Below are positions 25,301-35,040 of a stretch of 64,000 nucleotides of DNA, in pieces. Made by a program: the position numbers and the translations under genes. Position 1 is the first letter of the stretch. Every line of letters starts with the position of its first letter. Below the pieces are notes generated by a model. That model had not been told where the DNA came from, did not search any database, and worked only from the letters and a program-made list of their open reading frames with translations. This DNA comes from Prostheceraeus crozeri (lineage: Eukaryota; Platyhelminthes; Polycladida; Euryleptidae): positions 186,001 to 250,000 of the forward strand of contig CAJQUW010007444.1 of assembly GCA_907163375.1 (NCBI GenBank). The letters run 5' to 3'.

Positions 25301-28300
25301 TCTGAGGACATTTTTCTATTCTGTCTCCTCAATTATTGCCATTTACAATGCTAAACGAGTTGAGTGTACTAGGAAGTTACTTTTCTGAGAACGACAATAT
25401 TGATGTGTAGGCCCTACATGGAATAGCCTACATGTCAAACATACGCATACAGTCCGTTTCATAAATAGTTAGAAATTGGTCAGAACAATACAATTTATAG
25501 TAAACAGCACGTTTTCTAACTATAATTGAATGAATTTGTTTCCTATTTCATATTAAATATTTTTCTTTGTTATATGTTTGCCCAGTAAGGGCCTAGTCGT
25601 TAAAAGGGACTATGCCGGCCAGTTTAAGGTTCGTATTCCTGCCTGTCTTTTATACAATTGAATTGCCCTGGCACGATGGCATGGAGCATTGTCATCCATG
25701 AGAATCCAATCAGATGATGGATCACCTAAACTCAATGCTAATGGATAAACATGTTCTTCGAGCACTCGAACGTAACGTTCGGAGTTTATGTTTTCCCTCA
25801 TAACATGCACTGAACTGCGACCATCACTCCAGATGGCTCCCCAGATGAGCAATTTCCTGCAATCGTCTGACTCCTCGATGTATAAAAACGATCAAGACAG
25901 CTGCCTCATCCGACCAAACAATACTTGACCACTTATTTCGCCAGTGGCAACGTTTCATTGACTACTGTAGTCTCAGTTTCTTGTGTCACTGGGACATATT
26001 CAGCTTCGATGGTCTCTTACGACTGGGAGTAGTTCAACTCCTTAAGTCGTCTTCAAACAGTTGTCCTGGAAAGATTTGAACTTGCTGAAAGCTCAGATAA
26101 AGATGCAGAGGGATCACTATCGACCAAACTGGTAACGTAGCGATTTGACCGGCGAGAAGTCAGCCTTGGTCTGCCAGAAGACCTTCCATCAGGCCGCTGA
26201 CAGCCTCTTCGCAACCAAAAGTAAATAATACTTTTGGGGACCTTTAACTGTTGCGACACAGTGGCAACTGGCCGGCCACTTCAGATCAAAGCCTCAGCTT
26301 GACCCATGCTAATCTGACACACTGAGGAATCCGGATCGACCCTCAGTGTCATTTGTGTGACATCCCAATCTTCACTGTACCCTCTCTGTCTATCATGTGG
26401 CAATGCAGAGAGCATGCTACACGCACCGGTACGGGTAGGTCCTGCAGGTGATTGTGGAAGCAGTCTCTCCCCCCTCACCCCACGAGTGTGAAGTTAGCGG
26501 AACCGCCCAAGGGAACCACTTTTATCTTTAAACTTGAATTTCTCGATAAAGAATGCGAATTTGTGAAATCTGATCAGGGGCTGAAATCAATGAAGTAAAA
26601 ATCAGCAAGTGAAATAAAGAATCACACTGTAATAAAAAAATGGTTCCGTTGGGTAGTTTCGCTAACTTCACACACGTGCATGAAAATGTTGCGATACTAC
26701 CGTTTTTAACTACATTGTTATGAAAAATGAAGATTATATTTGTGATCAGCGCCACAATTTGGAACACGGTAATGATAAAATAAAATTGATTTACTGCGCC
26801 TATCAGCGAAACTTAGAAGTTGGCTCCGCTAACTTCACAACGGAACCACTGAAGCAAACTTGAATTTCTCATAACGACTGCGAATTTGTGGAATCTGAAC
26901 CCAGATTCGTGATCAGGAGGCTGATCTTCATAAAGAAATTGCTTCGAATAGGATCTTGTTTTACTAAATAATGGTTACAGTCGGTGGCTTCGCCAACTTT
27001 ACACACGTCTCCACAGGTAAGTAACGGGAATTGATTTCGTACCGAGTGCTCAAACAAAGAGACGAAAGACTCATCGTTCGATCTGTACCGCGGAAGTGGG
27101 AAGCTTGAGTGGATAGACACCTGCAGATGAATTATCCCTGTCTGACCAACGACCTCATCTGGCGTTGATCGACGCTACAAGGAAGAGAATGATTATGGGC
27201 GAACTAGCCGTTCCCTGGTAAGAGAGCATTAGGGATGCCCATGAAAGGAAAATTGCGAAATATGAAGAGCTTGCCGAAGGGATTCAGAAGCAAGGGTGGA
27301 AATGTGGTGCCGCGATCGGCGAGGAAATTTCTTGTTGAAGCCGGTGTTTAAATGTAAAGATCACCATGAAGAAGTTGAGTGCGAAGGTGGAAGAAGGTAG
27401 GACCTGGGCGCAACGAACTGCTGCGGACCGACCATCTTGACAGATACTGAGCTTAGTGGGCCGAAATCTCAGTGACGGCTGGCGCTGATGGCTCAGGTCC
27501 CTTTGGGTGCAGCATTTGCTGTTTCACATAATCCAACAATTTCGCTTATCAAGCGATTTTATTTACAGCAGATCTCTAACTCTTATTGACTATTCAGTAC
27601 TCAGTCACTCACAAGTCACGTATGTTATCTTTAGCTACTTTTAGGAAAAATCTGATATTTTGTCACGATTTCATATAAGTTCATTTTCAATTGTCAACGC
27701 ATTACATAGTTCTTAAATTGTCAATTTTGTCCGCGTATTGCGGCAAGAATTGTATAGGCCCCTATACATGTGATCAGCATGTAAAATTAAGCTTAGATTA
27801 TTGCCCATTTCTATACATATAAAAAGAATCATGCGGTTATGTTCATCAAAATATATTGTTTCAACTAATTTTTTGCAATAGCTAATTTAATACATTGGTA
27901 TGATGGTCTTCATTTTTTCATCGTGTGTTTCTAATTTCAATTAAAATGAAATGATGAGTTTCCTTTCAAAGCTTTTAAAAGGTGTTTATTTGATTTAAAG
28001 TATGGAATTAGCTCTGAGCATCAAAAAGTTTGTAGAATTAAGGAGGGTATTATCGAGAAGTGAGCGAGTGAGCGGCATTTTTCGATGATTTTGAGCAGTG
28101 AGCGAACGAAAGGATTATTTTGAGGAAATGAGCGGTGAGCGAGCGAAAAGGCGATTGTCGGTAAATGAGCGATGAGCGAGCGAAAGCGGAATTTCGATCC
28201 GCTCAAAAACACTGCTCATTTTCGGCCTCGTTCCCTGCAGAAACTCGTTCTGGCTACCGGACTAAGTGTCTGTTGCACGAATGAAGGTGGTTTTATGAGA

Positions 28301-28622
28301 CGATTTTATTAGCAAGAACGGATGGCTGTATGTAGTTGCTGAGATATGTGCATTGCATATACAGCATTGTGCTGTATGAAGACTGTATGTAATGATATTT
28401 AATTTGTGCCTTTCGTCTTTGTCTTTCAGGGAAAACTCCAAAGCTCATTCTTTAGAAGCTCATCACACAAAACCTCAAAAATTTAAATCAAATAAAGATT
28501 CAATGGCAAGTAATTTCTGTAGCAATAATTTTCGTAACTTAACAGTGTGTTTCATGTTTCCAGATAGAATTTCATTCAGAAGAGAAAATGACTCACAGTC
28601 TTCATCACAACCCAAGCGGTAA
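19391..28622 (+). CDS. Unidentified gene, three C-terminal exons
   Basis: Three exons fit in phase: 19391-19519, 28430-28509 and 28564-28622. The first reads LIMWKEKHCFMEMFMAFYDI and continues PPYGSYRDFLLTILSVYETS before the donor GTAAGT. The second is KENSKAHSLEAHHTKPQK and continues FKSNKDSMA. The third is RISFRRENDSQSSSQPKR followed by TAA. The 8.9 kb first intron holds the hAT-like element and other debris. The second intron is only 54 bp, a multiple of three with no stop, so it could also be retained in frame. The aromatic-rich first exon looks like a folded domain and the rest is a charged, Ser-rich tail. I do not recognise the family. Alternatively, the third exon is spliced at a GT overlapping its stop and the gene runs on. 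Confidence 0.45.
23035..23205 (+). repeat. Purine-rich low-complexity tract
   Basis: A run dominated by A and G (AGGAAAAAGAAGAAACGCG and similar) gives a Lys/Arg-rich frame with no protein character. It lies in the intron of the unidentified gene. The remainder of the intron from 19520 to about 23870 shows nothing else I can support. Confidence 0.5.
23873..23985. repeat. Fragment with AAACCCACC-type repeats and a hAT-like end
   Basis: It begins with CAGTGTTGGTAGAAAACTC. Within about 110 bp it carries several direct and inverted copies of a motif near ACCCATTTAAAAACCC / GGGTTTTTAAATAGGTGGG. The CAGTG start and the subterminal motif cluster resemble the ends of the other hAT-like elements here. 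No matching right end or target duplication was found, so it is probably a fragment. Confidence 0.4.
25448..26335 (-). mobile_element. Tc1/mariner-type transposon remnant 1
   Basis: Minus-strand broken frames give an N-terminal helix-turn-helix (VSQQLKVPKSIIYFWLRR), the linker GRSSGRPRLTSRRSNRYV, and then the core GAIWSDGRSSVHVM followed by NSERYVRVLEEHVYPLAL. The DDNAPCHRARAI box carries the second catalytic Asp, and the remnant ends NWPA. The order and motifs fit Tc1-like DDE transposases. There are a few stops and frameshifts, and the C-terminal third acid was not found. At 25448-25466 the end reads TACAGTCCGTTTCATAAAT, nearly the same as the ends of the second Tc1 element here. The opposite end was not found. 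Confidence 0.8.
26480..27025. repeat. Dispersed repeat block with GAAGTTAGCGGAACC and AAACTTGAATTTCTC motifs
   Basis: Two related copies lie in tandem: 26483-26610 and 26815-26960. Both contain AAACTTGAATTTCTC, then CTGCGAATTTGTGGAATC or a variant, then GATCAGG. They are framed by GTGAAGTTAGCGGAACC or its complement (26488, 26645, 26820, 26985). The same block occurs inverted at 63480-63575, and the GAAGTTGGCGGAACC part recurs near 59757. It looks like a non-autonomous repeat family. Its true ends were not resolved. Confidence 0.5.
27130..27450 (+). mobile_element. LINE reverse-transcriptase C-terminal remnant
   Basis: A plus-strand frame reads MGELAVPW, then AHERKIAKYEELAEGIQKQG, then WKCGAAIGEEIS. 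This matches the ELTVPWE...AHERK...KYxEL...GW block found after the reverse-transcriptase palm of many LINE proteins. Downstream RTWAQRTAADR and the following residues fit the tail. It has several stops and frameshifts and no palm domain. It lies inside the hAT-like element. Confidence 0.65.
27460..28050. other. Right part of the hAT-like element, no further content recognised
   Basis: AT-rich, with short spurious frames only, leading into the right-hand GAGCG motif array. Confidence 0.45.
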
Positions 28623-28849
28623 GACTCAAATAATTGAAAAAAATGTCCATATATTTATTGATCATGAGCTTTTCCCTATGATATACTTGATAATGAATGC
28701 AGTCTTCCCAGTGTCATGAAAATATATAGCTTCACATTACTATCTGATCATTTCTAACCGCGATGACTCATTAACTGAAGCTTACGTCATGAATAATTAC
28801 CCAGGTATTATAACTTAAAAGGAAAAGAACTTTTCTTGGGTTAAACAAA

Positions 28850-29373
28850 TCATCCATTTTCAGAAACCTGCATCTTGTAATTATCTTTATCGTGATGTTT
28901 TCTGCCAGTCACCCTGGAAAAGGGCTGACTTTGATGGGCGCTGCGGGTAGTAGAACGAAGCATCCTCTCTGGAGACTTGATCGAAGAGCTTTTAGACATG
29001 CATTGTTCTGCGCAGATGCTGGTTTGCTGAGCTAAAATATTTATAATATCATCAGTCAAAGACAATTTTTCCCCGATGTGCGAAATTACTCGCATCCTTT
29101 TCAAGTCTTGCTTCAGCAGTAAAATGCAAAGTAAGTAGGTATTGTACCATAAAGTGGTGCTTCATCATCACTCACTGAAACAAATCCTGTCGATGAACAC
29201 TTCCGAGATGACGATGATTTGGTCTGATGAAGGAGTGAAATCAGTGGAAATCCGTCATCAGATTCTTCCCCTGAGAACACATCTTCGTCGGATTCAACAA
29301 TTTCCACGTCTTCGTGAATAGATCGACTAAATAGATTGACATAGTTATGCGATGCACGGCGTTTTGGAGGCAT
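28850..29373 (-). CDS. Small acidic/Ser-rich protein of unknown function, two exons
   Basis: The minus-strand ATG at 29373 starts MPPKRRASHNYVNLFSRS, followed by an acidic stretch HEDVEIVESDEDVFSGEESD and then LISLLHQTKSSSSRKC. The frame runs to 29148, where a donor (GTACAA) opens a 41-bp intron (29147-29107). The second exon (29106-28850) reads LKRMRVISHIGEKLSLTDDI, then INILAQQTSICAEQCMSKSS and a basic tail to the stop, giving about 160 residues. PPKRR near the start is a plausible nuclear-localisation signal. The 41-bp intron is unusually short. Unspliced, the first frame would stop after 86 codons. The gene lies antisense just after the unidentified plus-strand gene. I do not recognise the family. 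Confidence 0.5.
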
Positions 29374-30348
29374 GATTTTCGTCGTACCGATGTGTTGAGC
29401 GGGAGGTTTAGAATGATTTCATACAGATAGACACTTATTGATTTCTACCAAGGTTGTAAACGATGGAAATTTTAAGCTTCAACACACAATGATCAAAAGT
29501 CCTGCGTATGCAAGTTAATCAGCTGCAGTCAGCAGACCGAGTAGCCGAGACGCCAGAGAGACCTCAGAGACTGTGCGTGTGTGTCAAGCATGCGTGCATC
29601 CTCATTCCTCATGCGCTAGTTTATGTTAACAAAGACTGCCGTGTTACTCGTTGGCCACATATAACCATATCACGAGAAATTCTTATCGGCGGGTATTATC
29701 CGTCGCCCGTGTAGTGCACTAACAATTATAGGCAGGTAATATCCGTCCGTCACGGCGAGGCGGATAATGTTTCTGATGGTATATGAAAAATACTTAATGA
29801 CGAAGATGCCTCTCTTCCTATATGCACATTCTTCATCTGAATATTTTGGCCGCGTACTCGAGATATTAGGTGGACAGTTACTGACCTGTAGGAAATGATC
29901 AAAATCTGTCATGGATGTGATAACAACCACATTATTTGCTTCAAGTTTCCGTTTCTTGGCAAAGCGCTGAGTGCTAAGGGTGGTCGGTCATTCACTTATT
30001 TATGGGAATCTAAATGTGGTCTACCCGAAAGTAAAGATTTTTTGAATTTTAGCAAGACCACTTTTCAAATCGCAGTTATTCAGTTTAAAAAATCACTTAA
30101 CGTCGATTAAATCATATTACGAAGAGTATCAGATAAGTATTTATCAGTTTCTGATCAGTGCATTTGTTTATTACTCAATCTAACATTCGCTTTTTAAATC
30201 AGTAATTAATAGTCCTCCTTCAAAATCATGTACTTTACGTGACGCAAGGTAGAATAATCGATGCCAGATTATCTTTTTTGTTTTAAACACGAAACAGCCA
30301 TAAGTGAATTTGACCGCTCAGCCGAAATAAAATGTTGGTTTTGTTGGG
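29374..30348. other. Upstream region of the small minus-strand gene, no other feature
   Basis: It presumably contains the promoter of the 29373 gene, but no core element can be identified with confidence. The short frames here (for example 29508-29714 and 29895-30110) have no protein-like support. Confidence 0.4.
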
Positions 30349-30354
30349 TATATT

Positions 30355-32153
30355 CAGGCCTGTGATTACTCCTCAAATTCCTCAGATTCCTCAAATCCTC
30401 AAAAATTCCTCAAATATAGCTTAACTAAGAGAAATTGCTCAAATGTGACACATTTCAGACTAAATGTAGGATAATGTATTGTTTTTTGGCGAATGGCGAT
30501 GATATGTAAACTTCCATTCAAGAAGCTGAGATAGAATCCTATAACATGTATCCTACATTCTGACTGCTGAGCTTGAACAATTATGATTTATAACTTGCTC
30601 TTGTTTCACGTCGTTTTCATTTCTGGAAGCTACATGGCTGCAGATGTTTGGGTTCGTCCGGACTTATTTTGCTATGCAGAGAAGTCAAAAGTTGTTGTCT
30701 GTTGAACTCCATAGTGCAACACTTTCACGTATTTAATGAGTGAAACACTGCGATCAACCTACAGAAATTATATATTTGAACATTGCAATCAATTTTTACT
30801 TCCAACATCATGATGTTGCGTAGAATTCCAACAATAAAATGCTTATTCAATTATTTTCATTGTTTATCTTGACCTGTTTCACAGCCTTCATTATGTTTCT
30901 GCGACTATAGGGTTACCAAATGTATGCCTGTGCTTCTTGAAGAACTTTAGGATATCGATCTTCTATATCCATCATGTGATAGCGTATAGGTAGCCTAGCC
31001 CACGTGGATTTCAATGCTCTTATCAACTGAAGCTTTTGCTTTACTCATTCTCTTCCATTATATTTCCGCTGAATATGAACACATCCAATGGGGTAAAGCG
31101 GATGGTCTGTAAATTTAGTCTCTATATGCCTTCTAGTCACTAGTGTGTAGGAGCTAGAAGCTCATGAGGCTGTGCTATCCCATGAGTCTGCAGCTACGTT
31201 TTTCAGTGTTTGCAGCACGACATCTGAACACAGGTTGGTGTGAAAGTAGTGCGCACATCGTTTATCGTTGTATGCGAACTTAAATTGATGAAGACATTCA
31301 AACAACATATTACTGGGTTGGTAGATTTTCAACCTGGGTCTACTGCAAGATGTGGATGTCAATATCTCAGCGGAACTTCATGCGAATAGAGGTGATAATC
31401 TTTCACTCTTTGCCTAGATGATATCAACGACTTAGCTGGCAAGTCTGTTCCTGACAGTTGTTTTGTGTCGTCTGAGAGAATTCATGTTCATTTGAATGTA
31501 GATTGAAGCGATATGATCAAGCGCTAACAAGTAAACAAAACGACCAAAACTTATGCAGTAAAAAATGATATTAATATATTAGTGTGTAATGTGGCGTATC
31601 CTTCATAATACTGAATTTTTTTAACCCACAAGCAATGCATTCCGTCAACGATTTTGATCTTTTTTTAGTTATGGGTTACTCTCCTCCCAAAATTTGTCTA
31701 AAATCTGTGAAAATTAATCGTCACAATATTTTCAGATGCCTGTATTCAGGATATTTCCTACATTCAAAAAATTGCAGTATACAAATCTGACAAGCAAAAT
31801 TGAATTGGTGACGATAGCGTGAAGCACAGCGATATCAGCAGCTTCATCTGACATCCTCTGTTCGACACATTCTAAGCAGATAGTACTTGAGGTCAACAAA
31901 TTAAATTCGTAACAACGCTGGAAGTGATTATGACCAGGCCAATATCCCTTTTTTAATATACACAACTTCAAAAAGTGTGGTGTGGTCAACCCTGGGGTTT
32001 CCTTCTTCGACCTTCACATGACTTGAAGTTTGGCCCAAAATCCATGCTAAAATTTGCATCTTTTTTTACAATTGCCATATTAGGCTCCGCTTCCATTCCT
32101 CAAATTTTTCAAGGAAAATCCTCAATTTTTTTCATAGGCTAATCACAGGCCTG
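30355..32153 (+). mobile_element. DNA transposon with CAGGCCTGTGATTA ends, copy A, 6-bp duplication
   Basis: It begins CAGGCCTGTGATTACTCC and ends with the inverse TAATCACAGGCCTG at 32153. The flanks are TATATT (30349-30354) and TATATG (32154-32159), a 6-bp duplication with one mismatch. Just inside the left end the motif CCTCAAAT repeats about six times, and the right end has CCTCAAATTTTTC and CCTCAATTT. A second, inverted copy lies at 45854-48542. The interior has no recognisable transposase. One frame (31989-31732, minus) is conserved in both copies (GYWPGHNHFQRCYEF, then VEQRMSDEAADIAVLHAI). CAGG-type ends with 6-bp duplications suggest a hAT-related group, but this is inference. Confidence 0.75.
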
Positions 32154-32455
32154 TATATGTATTATGCTCGGATTGAGCAAGCGAATAGCGACAAATGTTT
32201 GATAGTTGAGTCTGAAAAATATTGATCTGCCATCCCAATGGTGTGATGTATTTGATATGAAAATTATTTTGATCTGTGCAACAGAGATTTGAAAAGTGGT
32301 TATGCCAACTTCAAAACGCACCCCATTTGAAGTTTAAATCGTTTTTTGACATCCGGAGCAACAACTAAAACTTTCCAATGGCAGGTCTACTTCGTTGGCG
32401 ACTTCAAATTGTGCGGTTGGCAGACATAACTTTTGAGAGTGGCGTTGCCGAAATA

Positions 32456-33751
32456 CAGATTGTTTCATAAAAAATGGATCACCCTTAAACATCGCCTTAA
32501 CTTCAACTTTGTCTAACTCCGCCAAACTTGAACGAATTTCTCTGAAATTTGGAAGATATGTCAGTTGTGCATACTAATATCATTGTTGGAAATTTCAAGC
32601 ATGAATATTGAGTTGTTTTCCTGTTATAGATAAAAAAGTAGTAGATAATTTGATCTTCATTTAGCAATGTTACACAAAATCATACCTCACTCTTATAAAA
32701 TTACATTTGTTTCCTTTGTTATGTAATATGTTGTTCTACAAGCCAAAAGCTATCAAGCAAAGCAAAAATAAAGAAAATCGGTCAATCAGAACCAGTATAG
32801 CACCATTATTCATCAACAATAATGTAACTGCTACATGTGATTAACTGGACTTCATGTTCCATAGCTTTCTGACTTCGTTGCGGTGGTGTTGGCAGCACTC
32901 CTGATTGCTTTCAGCTAGAAATCTATCTCTTACCGGTTGAAAACAATACAAAGCACAAATGAATAATAACGAGATCGCATTCACAAAAGGCTAAGTGTCA
33001 GCCTTGCTAGAACTAAGGTTTTCTTTGCGAGCTACAAGCAAGCGACTAAATGTCCCTAACACAAATGTGCATCGATGGCATAATGATGATTTTCGACTCT
33101 GTCGTAAAGAGGGCTCTGGCCGTCCACGCAAAGCATCCAAACGTAGAGACCGCCTAATTTTGAGATTTGTTAAAGTTGATCCAAGTCTCTCGTTAACTAA
33201 GATGGTCTCACTAGACTCGTCTATTTCTAAGTCCACTATTCGTAGAAGACTTATTGAGTCGAATTTCAAGAGCTGTAAGAGGCCCTCTCAGATCGACTTA
33301 TCAGATCAGCATACAAAAAGACGTCTCAGATGGGCAATGAGTCATTGTCACTGGCGAAATCAATGGGATCGGGTTGTCTCGTCTGATGAGGCATCAGTCC
33401 GTCTTAAGGATAGTGATGGTCTATTGAGATTATGGATAAAATCTGATCAGGAAATTCCGAGACATTTACATCGTCCCCGGGTACAAAGAGAGTGGAGAAA
33501 GTTAGATCAGTCAAAAATCAACGATATCATCGAATCAATGCCAAGACGAATTGGTAATGTCATTGACAATAAGGGTAGGGCCACAAAATATTAGCTTCTT
33601 AAGAACCGTTGCTGTATCATAGCTTATCAGATTATATAAGGACATTTAAATATATGAGGGACATGAAATAACATGAAAAATGCTTTCTGTATCATGCTTA
33701 TGTTTTATTTAGTCAAATTTTAGGATGATCCACTTTTTATGAAACGGACTG
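32456..33751 (+). mobile_element. Tc1-like transposon 2, both ends present, internally deleted
   Basis: The ends are inverted: TACAGATTGTTTCATAAAAA at 32454 and TTTTTATGAAACGGACTGTA ending at 33753, each abutting a TA. This fits Tc1/mariner insertion into TA. The length of 1.3 kb is typical of the superfamily. The left and right ends differ at a few positions. It encodes the shortened transposase at 32995-33594. Confidence 0.85.
32995..33594 (+). pseudogene. Tc1-like transposase, core deleted
   Basis: The frame gives an N-terminal helix-turn-helix region (SLRATSKRLNVPNTNVHRW), the GRPR linker (GSGRPRKASKRRDRLILRFV), a second HTH (SISKSTIRRRLIESNFK) and the start of the catalytic core (RWAMSHCHWRNQWDRVVSSD, first Asp of DDE). 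Instead of the usual DNAPCH block with the second Asp, and the third acid, the frame passes quickly to the C-terminal signature REWRKLDQSKINDII, SMPRRIGNVI, GRATKY. About 130 residues of the usual 340 are missing, so it cannot catalyse transposition. The frame is otherwise open. Its start is uncertain because no ATG was clear at the N terminus. Confidence 0.85.
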
Positions 33752-33876
33752 TAGAAGTCGCTTTGTTGGGTGGCTGCGCAAATTTCTCACACATTAAGGT
33801 ACTATTACACTTGAGGTCTCAGGGCGCCAGTAACGAAGCGACTTCTATTTCGGCAGCTCAAAAGGACAGATGGACT

Positions 33877-33951
33877 GAAAAAAATCTAGATATCTACCTA
33901 GGTAAAGCAGAAGAGAAAAATAATTGTTTTTTGTATGCACAAGGTAGGTTG
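33877..33951 (+). CDS. Candidate exon just upstream of the zinc-finger exon
   Basis: An acceptor (TTTCGGCAG) ends at 33876 and a donor (GTAGGTT) starts at 33952. The frame QKDRWTEKNLDIYLGKAEEK ends with one base, which completes a codon with the two leading bases of the zinc-finger exon at 34265, so the phase fits. Its start lies only about 125 bp from the end of the Tc1 insertion. A wider frame here resembles one at 62462-62598, which raises the chance that it belongs to a repeat. Confidence 0.25.
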
Positions 33952-34264
33952 GCTGCACATAGATGAAGACTCAGTTGTTTCTTGAATCATAGTCATATTA
34001 ACCGATCAGGATATAAATAATGCAACACTTAGAATGCAAAGTCAATGACCAAGCACAGTATCATAGAAGTTGCAAATCACTGTAATAGTATCATGATTTG
34101 CCATCAGGACTACAGTAAAATTGATTCGAAATCAATATCGGTATTCAAATTTATGGAGAAAGCCGGCTTAATCGGTGCGACAGTGATACTATTTCTAAAT
34201 CGTCATTTCATTGTCTATTTAGAGATACATGTATAAACATGAATTTTGTAACTTTATTTTTCAG

Positions 34265-35040
34265 TTTGGTCCACAGATGAAATCAAAGAAGAAAATGATG
34301 ATCACGATCCAACTTCAGCCCCTCCTGATGGTCTCCTGCCACCGTGTCAGGAATTTCCCGAGGAAAGCTTAAACTCGACAACAAGCAGCCTTTTGGGGCG
34401 AGCTATTTTCAACCAGTTTGCTGCGGCTGCATGTTTGTCTTCTTCTACAATGGACGCCATGCCTCCTAGCGCTGTTCCAGGAAGTTTAATCACTCCCCCT
34501 CCGCCACCGATTCAACCTCAGTCCTCTATACATTCTTTACTTGATCAGGAGATGGAAGAATATGACGAGAGAGATGATCAAGAGGACGATGGAAAGAATA
34601 GTGTCTCAATTATCGGATCAGAAGTTCCATCGTGTCAGGTGTGTGGTTGGTCCAGTTCTTCCCCGTCACTTCTACTGCATCATATTCAGCGTCATGCTCC
34701 TAACGAAGCGAGGCCTCACATGTGCATAGAGTGCGGACGTAGATTCAAACGACGTGATGGACTAAATCGCCATCTGAACATACATAAAGACTTGAGGCCG
34801 TTTCCATGCCAAAAATGTGGTCAAGCATTTCGTTTGAAGCAGCATCTAATGCGTCACATGGAGTCACGGCACGCGATCTCACGATTCTCTTTATATCCGC
34901 CGGAGAAAGAAAGAGGTGATCTACAGACATTGGAAGATATCTCAGAAGATGCTGAAAAATTGGTGATTGACGGGTCTCTCACACAATCTACTCAACATGG
35001 TCACGAAGCATCTTTAGCTTCCATAATTGGTCAGATGTAA
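34265..35040 (+). CDS. C2H2 zinc-finger protein, last exon
   Basis: A probable DNA-binding transcription factor; the target is unknown. The exon starts after the acceptor TTTTTCAG (ending 34264). An in-frame TAA lies just upstream of it, so the protein must continue through a splice from an upstream exon ending in phase 1. The exon has about 258 codons in order: an acidic start (WSTDEIKEENDDHDP), a Ser/Pro-rich stretch, a polyproline run (ITPPPPPIQPQ) and an acidic stretch (EEYDERDDQEDD). Three fingers follow: CQVC...HHIQRH near residue 120, then CIECGRRF...HLNIH, and CQKCGQAF...HMESRH joined by a TGEK-like linker (KDLRPFP). A tail of about 50 residues ends at TAA 35038-35040. The upstream exons are not established. 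The family is too common to name an orthologue. Confidence 0.85.

Larger units (their letters stand above)
24289..28214. mobile_element. hAT-like DNA transposon, non-autonomous, 3.9 kb, 8-bp target duplication
   Basis: The termini are inverted: CAGTGTTTTTGAGCG on the left and CGCTCAAAAACACTG on the right. They are flanked by identical 8-bp repeats CTCATTTT (24281-24288 and 28215-28222). An 8-bp duplication with CAGTG ends is characteristic of the hAT superfamily. Just inside both ends lies an array of GAGCG/GTGAGCGAGCG motifs (24297-24385 and about 28055-28205). The interior holds no hAT transposase. It contains a decayed Tc1 transposase, a duplicated repeat block and a LINE remnant, so it is either an old element with nested insertions or a non-autonomous element that took up other repeats. 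The pre-insertion site is confirmed by the split foldback arm. Confidence 0.85.
24055..28260. repeat. Foldback element, copy 3 (one arm), split by a hAT-like insertion
   Basis: 24055-24288 matches one arm of copies 1 and 2 (CTGCGTGCCAATGG, GAACTCGGCAGAC, GTGAAAGTCTCATTTT). The arm stops at CTCATTTT and resumes at 28215 with CTCATTTTCGGCCTCGTTCC, ending in GGCTACCGG at 28260. The interruption is exactly the element 24289-28214. The opposite arm was not found upstream. Confidence 0.7.

Noticed and set aside
29508-30110. Short plus-strand frames upstream of the small minus-strand gene
   Set aside because: No protein-like pattern. They lie in the probable promoter region.
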